This document shows, piece after piece, positions 7,402-13,956 of a DNA stretch of 15,131 nt. The notes beneath the pieces are model-generated. The model was not told where the DNA came from. It saw nothing but the letters and a program-made list of their open reading frames with translations, and did no database searches. Both the position numbers and the translations under genes were made by a program. The stretch covers positions 1 through 15,131 of the forward strand of contig JAGKWN010000097.1 of the NCBI GenBank assembly GCA_021151805.1. The letters run 5' to 3'. The DNA is from Cytophagaceae bacterium (lineage in GTDB: Bacteria; Bacteroidota; Bacteroidia; Cytophagales; Cytophagaceae). The first letter of the stretch is position 1; each line of letters begins with the position of its first letter.

Positions 7402-7707
7402 TTGGACATTTTAATACTTATTTATCTCTGTTATGTAATATCAAAGCTGGCAGCAAGTAAAAACCTTCCTAAATGGCGATGGATTATACGAACTGTGCTT
7501 TACTGGATGCTGGGTGATTTCACAGCCATGTATCTTGTACAGTTACTGGCAGGTATCAATATTAATTCGGAAGTGCTGCAATCAGGAACGGTGACAATAG
7601 AAATGTTCTATGTGCTGTTTGCAGGGATTCTGGGAGGCTTTCTCGGTTATTTGTTGGTGAAAAAACAATTGCAGGATCATCCGGCAGAGGATCCGGAGAA
7701 GGAATGA
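7402..7707 (+). CDS. Small hydrophobic membrane protein, TTG start
   Basis: A 101-residue protein with hydrophobic stretches at about 1-14, 28-50 and 62-86 and a charged, acidic C-terminus (HPAEDPEKE). I do not recognise its family. It has no ATG near its beginning: the reading frame opens at TTG (7402) and the next methionine is residue 36, which would remove the first helix and cut into the second, so TTG is the best choice. It lies 28 nt after the patatin stop in the same direction, so it may belong to the TerB-patatin unit, and 25 nt before the OmpA-type gene. Whether it belongs to the first or second group cannot be settled from spacing. Being a likely inner-membrane protein next to a lipase is suggestive, nothing more. 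Confidence 0.65.
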   Translation: MDILILIYLCYVISKLAASKNLPKWRWIIRTVLYWMLGDFTAMYLVQLLAGININSEVLQSGTVTIEMFYVLFAGILGGFLGYLLVKKQLQDHPAEDPEKE

Positions 7708-7732
7708 AATAAATTCATTAAACACGTAAGAC

Positions 7733-9259
7733 ATGAAAAATAGACTACGGCATAGTATCCTTTATTTTTTTATTCATGTGATAGCAGTCATTTCTGTTTT
7801 TGCTCAGAATGATGCACCAACCCTGGTCAATCCTAGCTTACGGACGCTGGGCAAACCAATCAATACCCTTGAGTTTTCTGAGTTTGCACCAACCATCAGT
7901 GCAGATGGTAATACACTGATCTATGAGTCTGATAAGAGCGGTCGCTGGAGGTTATACATATCTTCACAAGCAAACGGCGTATGGTCTGAACCGAAAGATA
8001 TGGATGTGATCAACAACCGGGTTATGCCGGGTGATTTTATTGGTGGTCCTTGTTTTAGCTATGATGGCAACCGTTTGTATTTTACTTCGAATATGAAAGG
8101 TACTGTAGGCGGTATGGATATGTGGTACAGTGAAAAAATCAATGATGTCTGGCAAGCCCCTAAAAACATGGGTAAGACTGTGAATACGGCCGGCTATGAT
8201 GGTTTTCCTTCGGTTTCTCCGGATGGTAAATCATTATATTTTATGCGTGCAGGCACCAACAATTCGCCAACGGGGCAACGTTGCTGTATTCTTATGGTGG
8301 CAGAAAAAAGAGGGAACTATTTTATTAATCCTAAAGCCTTGCCATCGCCTGTCAATAGTGGCTGTGAAGGATATCCGAGGATTATGGCAGATGGAAAAAC
8401 ATTGATCTTTTCTTCTTACAGATCCGGCGGTAAAGGCGGATATGATCTGTATCAATCCAAGAAGACAGGGGCGAAGTGGAGCACTCCGGTAGCTATGGAA
8501 TTCATTAATACACCGAAAGATGATGAGTTGATCTCTGTACCTGCTTCCGGCGATATTATTTATTTATCCAACACAAATAAGAATAACAAAGATGATATTT
8601 ATAAACTGCCGTTACCTAAAGAATTCCGCCCGGATGAAGTGGTGTCGGTAGAAGGCGTGGTGAAAAACGAAGAGACGAATAAGCCCATGCCGGCAATCAT
8701 TCGAGTGAGTAATATTAAAACCAAAGAAAAAATATCAGAAACGGAAAACGATTCCTTGTCTGGTAAATACAATCTGTATCTGCAAAAAGGTAAAAAGTAT
8801 GATGTGTCTGTAACCTCGAAGGGATATAGCTTTCAGTCGGAAGTATATGATCTGGAAAAAGCAACCGCCTACGAAACCATTAAGAAGGACATGGTGCTGG
8901 AACCCTTGAAATTAAATGCATCTTTTCGTTTAAATAACTTATTTTTTGATTTTGATTCTGCTTCATTAACCAAAGAGTCTGAACTTGAGCTGGATCGCGT
9001 GATTGAAATGATGAAAACAAATGCCACCATGCAGGTAGAAATTTCTGCCCATACAGATGATATGGGAAGTGATGCATACAATCAAAAACTTTCTCAGCTG
9101 CGCGCAGAGTCGGTTGTGAAGTACCTGACACAGCATGGCATTCTTCAGACACGATTGGTGGCGAAAGGTTACGGCGAATCTGTACCATCCGTTCCCAACG
9201 ATACCGAAGAGAACAGGGCGAAGAACCGGAGAGTGGAGTTTAAAATTATTAAGCTCTGA
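7733..9259 (+). CDS. Secreted PD40 beta-propeller / OmpA peptidoglycan-binding protein
   Basis: A 508-residue envelope protein in three parts. A signal peptide (1-24, ending S-V-F-A with Q25 next, matching the Bacteroidota Q-rule) leads into PD40/WD40-like propeller blades, recognisable by S-x-D-G-x-x-L-x-F/Y repeats at about 53-66, 107-119, 160-171 and 216-228 and a weaker one near 268-280. A carboxypeptidase-regulatory-like beta domain follows at about 303-365. The OmpA C-terminal domain covers about 400-508: F-F-D-F-D-S near 404-409, the peptidoglycan-binding H440-T-D442 and R457, and N-R-R-V-E-F at 498-503. The order PD40-CRD-OmpA resembles PorE/SprE-type proteins of the type IX secretion machinery, but the N-terminal TPR region of those proteins is absent and no lipobox is seen, so I call it only a relative. 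It overlaps the oxidoreductase start by 1 nt. Confidence 0.88.
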   Translation: MKNRLRHSILYFFIHVIAVISVFAQNDAPTLVNPSLRTLGKPINTLEFSEFAPTISADGNTLIYESDKSGRWRLYISSQANGVWSEPKDMDVINNRVMPGDFIGGPCFSYDGNRLYFTSNMKGTVGGMDMWYSEKINDVWQAPKNMGKTVNTAGYDGFPSVSPDGKSLYFMRAGTNNSPTGQRCCILMVAEKRGNYFINPKALPSPVNSGCEGYPRIMADGKTLIFSSYRSGGKGGYDLYQSKKTGAKWSTPVAMEFINTPKDDELISVPASGDIIYLSNTNKNNKDDIYKLPLPKEFRPDEVVSVEGVVKNEETNKPMPAIIRVSNIKTKEKISETENDSLSGKYNLYLQKGKKYDVSVTSKGYSFQSEVYDLEKATAYETIKKDMVLEPLKLNASFRLNNLFFDFDSASLTKESELELDRVIEMMKTNATMQVEISAHTDDMGSDAYNQKLSQLRAESVVKYLTQHGILQTRLVAKGYGESVPSVPNDTEENRAKNRRVEFKIIKL

Positions 9260-10272
9260 TGCCTGTTCCTATTAAAACAGCTTTGGCGGGTTTTGGTAAA
9301 GCAGGCATGTATCTTCATGCGCCCTTTATCTATGCAGATCCGGATTTTGACCTGGCGGTTATTCTTGAACGTACACCCAAACAAGCTGCGCAGGTATATC
9401 CTGATGCAACGGTGGTAAACAGCTATGAGGCCATTCTCAAAGATCCTGCCATTGAACTGATTGTACTGGCTACACCCAACCATACACATGCAGCCATGGC
9501 AGAGCAGGCGCTGAAAGCAGGAAAGCACGTAGTGGTTGATAAACCCTTTACCATTCATGCAGCAGATGCCAAACGTTTACAGGAACTTTCTGTGAAGACT
9601 GGTAAGCATATTTTTGTATACCAGAATCGTCGGTGGGACGGCGATTTTTTAACCGTGCAGCATATCCTGCAAGAGAAAATATTAGGCGAAATTATTTCTA
9701 TTGAATCCCGTTTCGATCGCTATCGCCCTGAGCCAAGAACCGGCTACTGGAAAGAATCAGCGGCCCTTGGCAATGGCTTGTGGTATGATTTAGGTCCGCA
9801 TCTGATGGATCAGGCTTTTCAATTATTTGGCAAGCCTGAAAGTTATACAGCCGTTATTAAAAAGGAACGCCCCGGTGCTACAGGTATAGATTACTTTGAT
9901 GTGTCATTTGCTTATAGAAAGTTCAGATACCGTATCCATGCAGGTATGTTGGAACAGGAACCTACGCCACGCTGGCTGATTAAAGGTTCTGAAGCCACGT
10001 ATACGAAATTTGGTCTTGATCCCCAGGAAGCCTGTCTGAACGCCGGAGCATTGCCTTTAGGTACTGATTGGGGAAAAGAAGATGAAAAGTTTTATGGAGT
10101 AATTACTTATAACGATGGCCTTGCGCAGGCTTATCCAACGCAAGCCGGCGATTACCGGAAGTTTTACAGGAATGTATACGAAGCGATACGCGATCAGCAG
10201 GAGTTTCCGGTTACTCTGGATGCCGCGGTTGAACTGGTTGGATGGTTAGAGCGATTGTCGCAGCCGGAATAA
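9259..10272 (+). CDS. Gfo/Idh/MocA-family NAD(P)-dependent oxidoreductase
   Basis: A 337-residue cytoplasmic dehydrogenase of sugars, inositols or related polyols. The N-terminal Rossmann fold has the dinucleotide motif G11-F-G-K-A-G16. The family D94-K-P96 motif (the EKP-like lysine) follows V-V-V, and the catalytic region W-Y-D177-L-G-P-H181 carries the conserved Asp and His. The segment Q-N-R-R-W-D-G-D-F (122-130) and the D-L-G-P-H-L-x-D-Q-A stretch resemble the YdgJ / IolW branch (NADP-dependent scyllo-inositol dehydrogenases), but substrate cannot be read from sequence. Its ATG overlaps the stop of the OmpA-type gene (TGATG), an odd pairing of a cytoplasmic enzyme with an envelope protein that probably reflects transcription and translation coupling rather than shared function. 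It converges on DUF4199 across a heptamer repeat. Confidence 0.92.
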   Translation: MPVPIKTALAGFGKAGMYLHAPFIYADPDFDLAVILERTPKQAAQVYPDATVVNSYEAILKDPAIELIVLATPNHTHAAMAEQALKAGKHVVVDKPFTIHAADAKRLQELSVKTGKHIFVYQNRRWDGDFLTVQHILQEKILGEIISIESRFDRYRPEPRTGYWKESAALGNGLWYDLGPHLMDQAFQLFGKPESYTAVIKKERPGATGIDYFDVSFAYRKFRYRIHAGMLEQEPTPRWLIKGSEATYTKFGLDPQEACLNAGALPLGTDWGKEDEKFYGVITYNDGLAQAYPTQAGDYRKFYRNVYEAIRDQQEFPVTLDAAVELVGWLERLSQPE

Positions 10273-10280
10273 AATAAATA

Positions 10281-10360
10281 ATTATGAATTACGAGTTATA
10301 AATTCATAATTCATAATTCATAATTCATAATTCATAATTCATAATTCATAATTCATAATT
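10281..10360. repeat. Heptamer repeat block between convergent genes, with inverted halves
   Basis: Eight perfect tandem copies of TTCATAA run from 10303 to 10358. To their left, three degenerate units of the complementary heptamer read on the plus strand, starting at 10281 (ATTATGA), 10288 (ATTACGA) and 10295 (GTTATAA). The junction forms a perfect 10-bp inverted repeat (10281-10290 with 10301-10310). The right end abuts the stop codon of the minus-strand DUF4199 gene (10359-10361), and the left end begins 8 nt after the oxidoreductase stop. The hairpin could act as a bidirectional terminator for the two convergent genes. Pure 7-nt arrays are prone to copy-number change by replication slippage. 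Confidence 0.95.
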
Positions 10361-10859
10361 ACTTTCCTTTTTTGATCAGGCGGAAGCTTGTCATCAATGC
10401 AATAAACAAACCGAGAATCAGTAAATTCATAAAGTTATGAAGCAGAAACGCAGACAGTATATATTTTTCCTGTGCTTCCTGTATAGCAAGAATACTGTTA
10501 CCTCCAGTCATGATCGCTTTTTTAGCAGATGCTGCAATCATGTTTCCGAAGTAATCCGGATTAATGAATTTGAAGAAAATAAGCTGTAAGAATAAATTCA
10601 GGAAAGCCGCGGTTATAATAATAATAACCCCGCTCATCAAGCCGTCTTTTATTTTAAATTCTCCCGGCGGCAAGGAATAATAACGTTTCCTGACTGCCCA
10701 GTATACACCGATAGCAGGAAACACAAGTATAAGTCCGGCAATGTATAAATGATAGTCAATGTATCTGTCGTGCATACCAATTAGAAATTCCAGGCAGATC
10801 CAAAGAAAAGATGCTAAGGCGATAGCAACACCGGCAATTAATTCGTTTTTAATAACCAT
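10359..10859 (-). CDS. DUF4199-type integral membrane protein
   Basis: A 166-residue inner-membrane protein with four hydrophobic segments (about 9-27, 37-56, 72-97 and 142-162), matching the length and pattern of the DUF4199 family, which is common in Bacteroidota and has no known function. I choose the start at 10859 because the protein then opens directly with a short polar stretch and the first helix (MVIKNELIAG), as family members usually do. The frame stays open to an ATG at 10928, adding 23 polar residues, but that ATG lies inside a 7-bp inverted repeat (10912-10931). It follows apt in the same direction with a gap of about 25 or 94 nt depending on the start, so it may be cotranscribed. 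Its stop codon touches the TTCATAA array. Confidence 0.75.
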   Translation of the reverse strand: MVIKNELIAGVAIALASFLWICLEFLIGMHDRYIDYHLYIAGLILVFPAIGVYWAVRKRYYSLPPGEFKIKDGLMSGVIIIITAAFLNLFLQLIFFKFINPDYFGNMIAASAKKAIMTGGNSILAIQEAQEKYILSAFLLHNFMNLLILGLFIALMTSFRLIKKGK

Positions 10860-10911
10860 GAAAATTGTTTTTATAAATAAGGTCGAATGAGTTTCATTTT
10901 TATTGTACCCG

Positions 10912-10931
10912 CCCATGACTTCATTCATGGG
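10912..10931 (-). promoter_or_regulatory. Inverted repeat between apt and DUF4199
   Basis: CCCATGA at 10912-10918 and TCATGGG at 10925-10931 are exact complements with a 6-nt loop. Read on the minus strand the hairpin begins about 20 nt after the apt stop and contains the upstream candidate ATG of the DUF4199 gene. No T-run follows, so it is not a good terminator. It argues mildly against translation starting at 10928. Confidence 0.45.
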
Positions 10932-10952
10932 AAATGTTGATTTATCGTAAAA

Positions 10953-11498
10953 TCAATAATTAATCAACGATTGAACTGTTGAACAATAAGGTTCAAGTTT
11001 ATCTTTTCCGTTGAGAAAATTCAGTTCAATTAAAAAAGAGTAGGCAACAATATTGCCTTTCGCTTTTCTGATCAATTTGGAAGTGGCTTCAGCTGTACCG
11101 CCTGTTGCCAGTATATCGTCGTGGATAGCTACATTCCAGCCTGGTTTGATCGCATCCGTATGCATTTCGATTGTATTGGTCCCGTATTCAAGTTCATATT
11201 CTTCGAAAACGGTTTCATATGGCAGCTTCCCTTTCTTCCGTATGGGAATCATGGGGATACCAAGTTCCATGGCAATGGATAAGCCAAACCAGAAGCCACG
11301 GCTGTCCAGACAGGCTAATGCATCCGGTTTTAATGGTCTTAGTTGAGCGGCAATGGACTGAACAATGGCTTTACACAATTCAGGATCTTTCAGTAAAGGT
11401 GTAATGTCTTTGAATACAATTCCCGGTTGTGGAAAATCAACTATGTCACGGATCGTTGATTTCATTGTCTGCTCTAAAATTTCTTCGCTTATAGCCAT
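10953..11498 (-). CDS. apt: Adenine phosphoribosyltransferase
   Basis: Converts adenine and PRPP to AMP and pyrophosphate in purine salvage, in the cytoplasm. The 181-residue protein shows the type I phosphoribosyltransferase PRPP loop H126-D-D-I-L-A-T-G-G-T135 (usually V-D-D-L-L-A-T-G-G-T), the adenine-site region D65-S-R-G-F-W-F-G72, the F-P-Q-P-G-I-V-F-K-D-I-T segment (22-33) that marks Apt specifically, and the flexible R-K-K-G-K-L-P region (87-93). The start at 11498 gives an N-terminal extension about as long as in E. coli Apt; a start at residue 12 would be unusually short. It is divergent from the MTA/SAH nucleosidase, whose reaction releases adenine, so the pair forms a compact adenine-recovery unit with a shared control region. 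Confidence 0.94.
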   Translation of the reverse strand: MAISEEILEQTMKSTIRDIVDFPQPGIVFKDITPLLKDPELCKAIVQSIAAQLRPLKPDALACLDSRGFWFGLSIAMELGIPMIPIRKKGKLPYETVFEEYELEYGTNTIEMHTDAIKPGWNVAIHDDILATGGTAEATSKLIRKAKGNIVAYSFLIELNFLNGKDKLEPYCSTVQSLINY

Positions 11499-11513
11499 AA
11501 AATTTATCCGGGT

Positions 11514-11532
11514 TTGTTGATTCCATCAACAA
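11514..11532. promoter_or_regulatory. 8-bp inverted repeat in the apt / nucleosidase control region
   Basis: TTGTTGAT at 11514-11521 and ATCAACAA at 11525-11532 are exact complements separated by TCC. It lies 15 nt before the apt start, in the predicted apt leader, and about 40 nt upstream of the nucleosidase ATG. Such short dyads commonly bind dimeric regulators; here that is inference. Confidence 0.5.
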
Positions 11533-11560
11533 TATACGACAACTTGCAGTTGTTTTACAA
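11529..11560 (-). promoter_or_regulatory. Candidate apt promoter with embedded dyad
   Basis: On the minus strand a TTG (plus-strand CAA 11558-11560) is followed after 21 nt by TATATTGT (plus 11529-11536), an imperfect form of the Bacteroidota TAnnTTTG element. This would start transcription about 20-25 nt before apt. Between the two elements lies the perfect dyad ACAACT-TGC-AGTTGT (11539-11553), the usual place for an operator. The match to the -7 consensus is only partial. Confidence 0.35.
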
Positions 11561-11570
11561 GCATATAAGA

Positions 11571-12329
11571 ATGGGAGAGGAAATAATTACGGGGATTCTG
11601 GTTCCGATGCAGCAGGAGATTGAATTGATCCTGCATCACATGCATGTGGAGAATATTGTTGAAGCGGGAAGCCGTAAATTTTATGTGGGGGCAATTCAGG
11701 GAAAAAGATGTGTAGTGAGTTTGTCCCGCATTGGTAAAGTAGCCTCTTCTGTTACTGCTGCCGTGATGATCGAACGGTTCGGTGTGGGGCGGATTATTGT
11801 AACCGGTGTTGCAGGTGGTTTGACCGATGACGTGAAAATAGGAGATATTGTAGTCGCTACTTCGTCTGTACAGCACGACATGGATTGCAGACCAATTTTT
11901 CCGCAGTTTGAAATACCTTTACTGGATGTAGTAACATTCAAATGTGATAAAAAAATGGTTGATGATGCCTATGCGAGCTGTTCAACATTTATACAAAATG
12001 AACTGTATGATTTTGTCAGCCGGGAAGAATTACAATCCCTGCATATCCAGCAGCCTGCCATACACAAAGGGTTGCTGGTAAGTGGTGATCAGTTTATCGG
12101 TACCATGCCTCAGTATGAAAAAATCCGCAGGGAACTTCCTGCGGCTATTTTCGTTGAAATGGAAGGAGCGGCGGTTGCACAGGTATGTTATGAGTACAAT
12201 GTTCCATTGGTTGTTGTTCGCTCGATCTCGGATAAAGCCAATGCTATTGCACATATTGATTTCAACAGATACATTGAAAACGTTGCAAAGTATTATACCT
12301 GGGGCTTGATAGAGGGGATGATGAAGTAA
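11571..12329 (+). CDS. mtnN: 5'-methylthioadenosine / S-adenosylhomocysteine nucleosidase
   Basis: Cleaves methylthioadenosine and S-adenosylhomocysteine to adenine plus the ribosyl-thiol. The 252-residue protein has the family pattern throughout: E16 in P-M-Q-Q-E (the E. coli Glu12 position), G-K-V-A-S-S (55-60), V-T-G-V-A-G-G (77-83), G-D-I-V-V with H-D-x-D at 91-105, V-E-M-E198-G (E. coli Glu174 position) and the catalytic Asp221 in S-I-S-D-K-A. A TTG at 11514 would add 19 residues in frame, but those lie over the inverted repeats and the family begins just before the first strand, so the ATG at 11571 is preferred. It is divergent from apt, which reuses the adenine released. A terminator-like hairpin lies within its coding sequence (12125-12151, separate entry). 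Confidence 0.92.
   Translation: MGEEIITGILVPMQQEIELILHHMHVENIVEAGSRKFYVGAIQGKRCVVSLSRIGKVASSVTAAVMIERFGVGRIIVTGVAGGLTDDVKIGDIVVATSSVQHDMDCRPIFPQFEIPLLDVVTFKCDKKMVDDAYASCSTFIQNELYDFVSREELQSLHIQQPAIHKGLLVSGDQFIGTMPQYEKIRRELPAAIFVEMEGAAVAQVCYEYNVPLVVVRSISDKANAIAHIDFNRYIENVAKYYTWGLIEGMMK
12125..12151 (+). other. Terminator-like hairpin inside the nucleosidase gene
   Basis: CCGCAGG (12125-12131) pairs exactly with CCTGCGG (12138-12144) over the loop GAACTT, and is followed by CTATTTT. A run of six A lies just upstream, completing the shape of an intrinsic terminator in the coding frame. The codons (R-R-E-L-P-A-A) are ordinary for the family, so chance is possible. Confidence 0.4.
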
Positions 12330-12330
12330 C

Positions 12331-12351
12331 AGTGTAAAGTGTATAGTTTAT
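12331..12351 (+). repeat. Heptad repeat, left block of the nucleosidase-UMF1 gap
   Basis: AGT begins at 12331, 12338 and 12345, with units AGTGTAA, AGTGTAT and AGTTTAT. The block starts 1 nt after the nucleosidase stop codon. Its first 13 nt (12331-12343) are a perfect inverted match to 12398-12410 in the right block, so the transcript could fold into a long hairpin enclosing the intergenic core. A further AAAGTGTAAAC at about 12353 repeats the motif out of phase. Confidence 0.8.
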
Positions 12352-12394
12352 TAAAGTGTAAACAATAAGTAAACTTAGGATTAAAATATGAAAC

Positions 12395-12429
12395 GATTAC
12401 ACTTTACACTCTCAACTTTACACTCGTAA
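12395..12429 (-). repeat. Heptad repeat, right block of the nucleosidase-UMF1 gap
   Basis: ACT occurs on the plus strand at exactly 12401, 12408, 12415 and 12422, so on the minus strand the units read AGTGTAA, AGTTGAG, AGTGTAA, AGTGTAA. This is the left block in inverted orientation. It ends 44 nt before the transporter start. The 43 nt between the blocks are AT-rich and show no clear promoter. Confidence 0.85.
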
Positions 12430-12473
12430 ACTAAGCGCATTCAAAATAAATAACAACCATTCGCACGTTCAAC

Positions 12474-13778
12474 ATGCAAACAATTAAAAACGACCCGAAA
12501 ACAATCAACGCCTGGTGTACCTATGACTGGGCCAATTCGGTTTACTCTTTAACAATTACGACGGCAATTTTTCCGGAGTATTTTTTAGGTATTACTAAAA
12601 ACGAAGCGAATGGAAATCTTGTAAACTTCTTCGGCTTTCTGATTCCCAATACTGTTTTGTATTCATGGGCCGTGTCTATTGTGTTCCTGGTGGCGGCAAT
12701 CATGAGTCCGTTCTTAACATCTATCGCAGATTATTCCGGGCAGAAAAAAAGCTTCATGAAAATGTCTTGCTATGTCGGGGCGCTGGCTTGTGCGGCTTTA
12801 TATTTCCTCGATGAAAATACCATTGAATTTGGAGTACTTGCATTTGTATTGGCAGGTATAGGCTATAGTTCCAGTATTGTATTTTATAACTCTTATTTAC
12901 CAGAGATTGCTACAGAAGATCAATACGACCGTATCAGCGCCAAAGGTTATACATGGGGGTATATTGGTAGTATATTGTTGCTGATCATTAATCTTATATG
13001 TGTGATCTTTCATGAAAAGATCGGTATCACTGTAGGCTTTGCATCCCGCTTGTCATTCTTAACAGTAGGTGTATGGTGGTTTGTATTCGGACAAATTTCT
13101 TTCATGGGATTGCCAAAAGTGCAGGAGAAAAATAATTCAGGTCATATGCTGACCAATGGATTAAAAGAGTTAAATAAAGTATGGAAGAACATCCGGAAAC
13201 TTCCTTTGTTGAAACGCTTTCTGGTTGGGTTCTTCTTCTATAACATGGGTGTTCAGACAGTCATGTATCTGGCCCCTTTGTTTGCCAAAGAAGTTATACA
13301 GATAGAAACCGAAGAGTTGATCGGGACTATATTGCTGATCCAGCTGGTGGCCATTGCTGGCGCTTACGCGTTAAATGTATTGTCGAATAAAGTAGGAAAT
13401 ACCAAGGCATTGATTACCGGTGTTATCGTGTGGATCTTGATCTGCTGCATGGGTTATGTTGTGCAGCCCGGTCTAAGCTTTTATATTCTTGCAGGATCGA
13501 TTGGCTTTGTGATGGGCGGAGTACAATCATTGTCTCGCGCTACCTATTCAAAACTTATGCCCGTGAATACAAAAGACCATGCCTCGTACTTCAGTTTCTT
13601 TGATGTAGTAGATAAAATGTCTATTGTGTTGGGCACATTCAGTTATGGCTTGATCAGACAAATGACCGGAGACATGCGGAATAGTTTAATTGCTTTGGGA
13701 ACCTATTTTGTGATCAGTATTTTCTTTCTGCGTTTGATTCCATCAAAACAGGTGTATGATACACAGTTGCCGGAGTAA
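12474..13778 (+). CDS. UMF1 / Atg22-like MFS transporter
   Basis: A 434-residue inner-membrane transporter of the major facilitator superfamily with about twelve hydrophobic segments. The N-terminus N-A-W-C-T-Y-D-W-A-N-S (12-22) is the signature of the UMF1 branch related to fungal Atg22 vacuolar amino-acid exporters. The loop after helix 2, S-P-F-L-T-S-I-A-D-Y-S-G-Q-K-K (78-92), is the MFS G-x-x-x-D-R-x-G-R-type motif in its UMF1 form, and F-Y-N-S-Y-L-P-E-I-A (137-146) followed by R-I-S-A-K-G-Y-T-W-G-Y-I-G-S (153-166) is also diagnostic. Substrate is unknown; amino acids or their relatives are the best guess from Atg22. It stands alone between two heptad-repeat gaps, so it is probably transcribed by itself or reads through from the nucleosidase gene. 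Confidence 0.9.
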   Translation: MQTIKNDPKTINAWCTYDWANSVYSLTITTAIFPEYFLGITKNEANGNLVNFFGFLIPNTVLYSWAVSIVFLVAAIMSPFLTSIADYSGQKKSFMKMSCYVGALACAALYFLDENTIEFGVLAFVLAGIGYSSSIVFYNSYLPEIATEDQYDRISAKGYTWGYIGSILLLIINLICVIFHEKIGITVGFASRLSFLTVGVWWFVFGQISFMGLPKVQEKNNSGHMLTNGLKELNKVWKNIRKLPLLKRFLVGFFFYNMGVQTVMYLAPLFAKEVIQIETEELIGTILLIQLVAIAGAYALNVLSNKVGNTKALITGVIVWILICCMGYVVQPGLSFYILAGSIGFVMGGVQSLSRATYSKLMPVNTKDHASYFSFFDVVDKMSIVLGTFSYGLIRQMTGDMRNSLIALGTYFVISIFFLRLIPSKQVYDTQLPE

Positions 13779-13781
13779 ATT

Positions 13782-13816
13782 AGTGAACAGTGATCAGTAA
13801 ACAGTAGTCAGTGTTA
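13782..13816 (+). repeat. Heptad repeat, left block of the UMF1-dcd gap
   Basis: AGT begins at 13782, 13789, 13796, 13803 and 13810, five units with consensus AGTGAWC (AGTGAAC, AGTGATC, AGTAAAC, AGTAGTC, AGTGTTA). It starts 3 nt after the transporter stop. The phase is exact although only the AGT is fully conserved. Confidence 0.9.
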
Positions 13817-13956
13817 TTTAAATTAATTCAATGTTGAATTGTGAATAAATATATTAACTTTTAACTGGTTGGTTTTAAGTTGAGTGGAGTATGTTTTTGA
13901 CCCTTTCAACAGTTAATCCACAATCTCTTTTCGGCTTTGAAAAAAATGTATCTTTG
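13817..13956. other. Core of the UMF1-dcd gap
   Basis: About 140 nt between the two heptad blocks. It holds a dyad AATTCAA-TG-TTGAATT (13825-13840) and, at its right end, the promoter element described separately. No open reading frame of note and no terminator with a T-tract were found. Confidence 0.5.
13949..13956 (+). promoter_or_regulatory. dcd: Candidate dcd promoter, exact -7 element
   Basis: TATCTTTG is an exact match to the Bacteroidota -7 consensus TAnnTTTG and lies 38 nt before the dcd start. The -33 box is weak: only TTTTC at 13928-13932, with a 16-nt spacer. Transcription would begin near 13962, inside the right heptad block, making that block part of the dcd leader. Confidence 0.55.

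Noticed and set aside
8869..9558. Minus-strand open frames opposite the OmpA domain and the oxidoreductase
   Set aside because: The plus-strand proteins carry clear family motifs across these stretches; the opposite frames show no recognisable domains.
11514..11570. Upstream TTG start for the nucleosidase adding 19 residues
   Set aside because: The extra residues overlie two inverted repeats and do not belong to the family, whose first strand begins just after the ATG at 11571.
13825..13840. AATTCAA-TG-TTGAATT dyad in the UMF1-dcd gap as an operator
   Set aside because: Low-complexity AT sequence; 7-bp arms with a 2-nt loop are weak evidence, and it is not placed over the predicted promoter.
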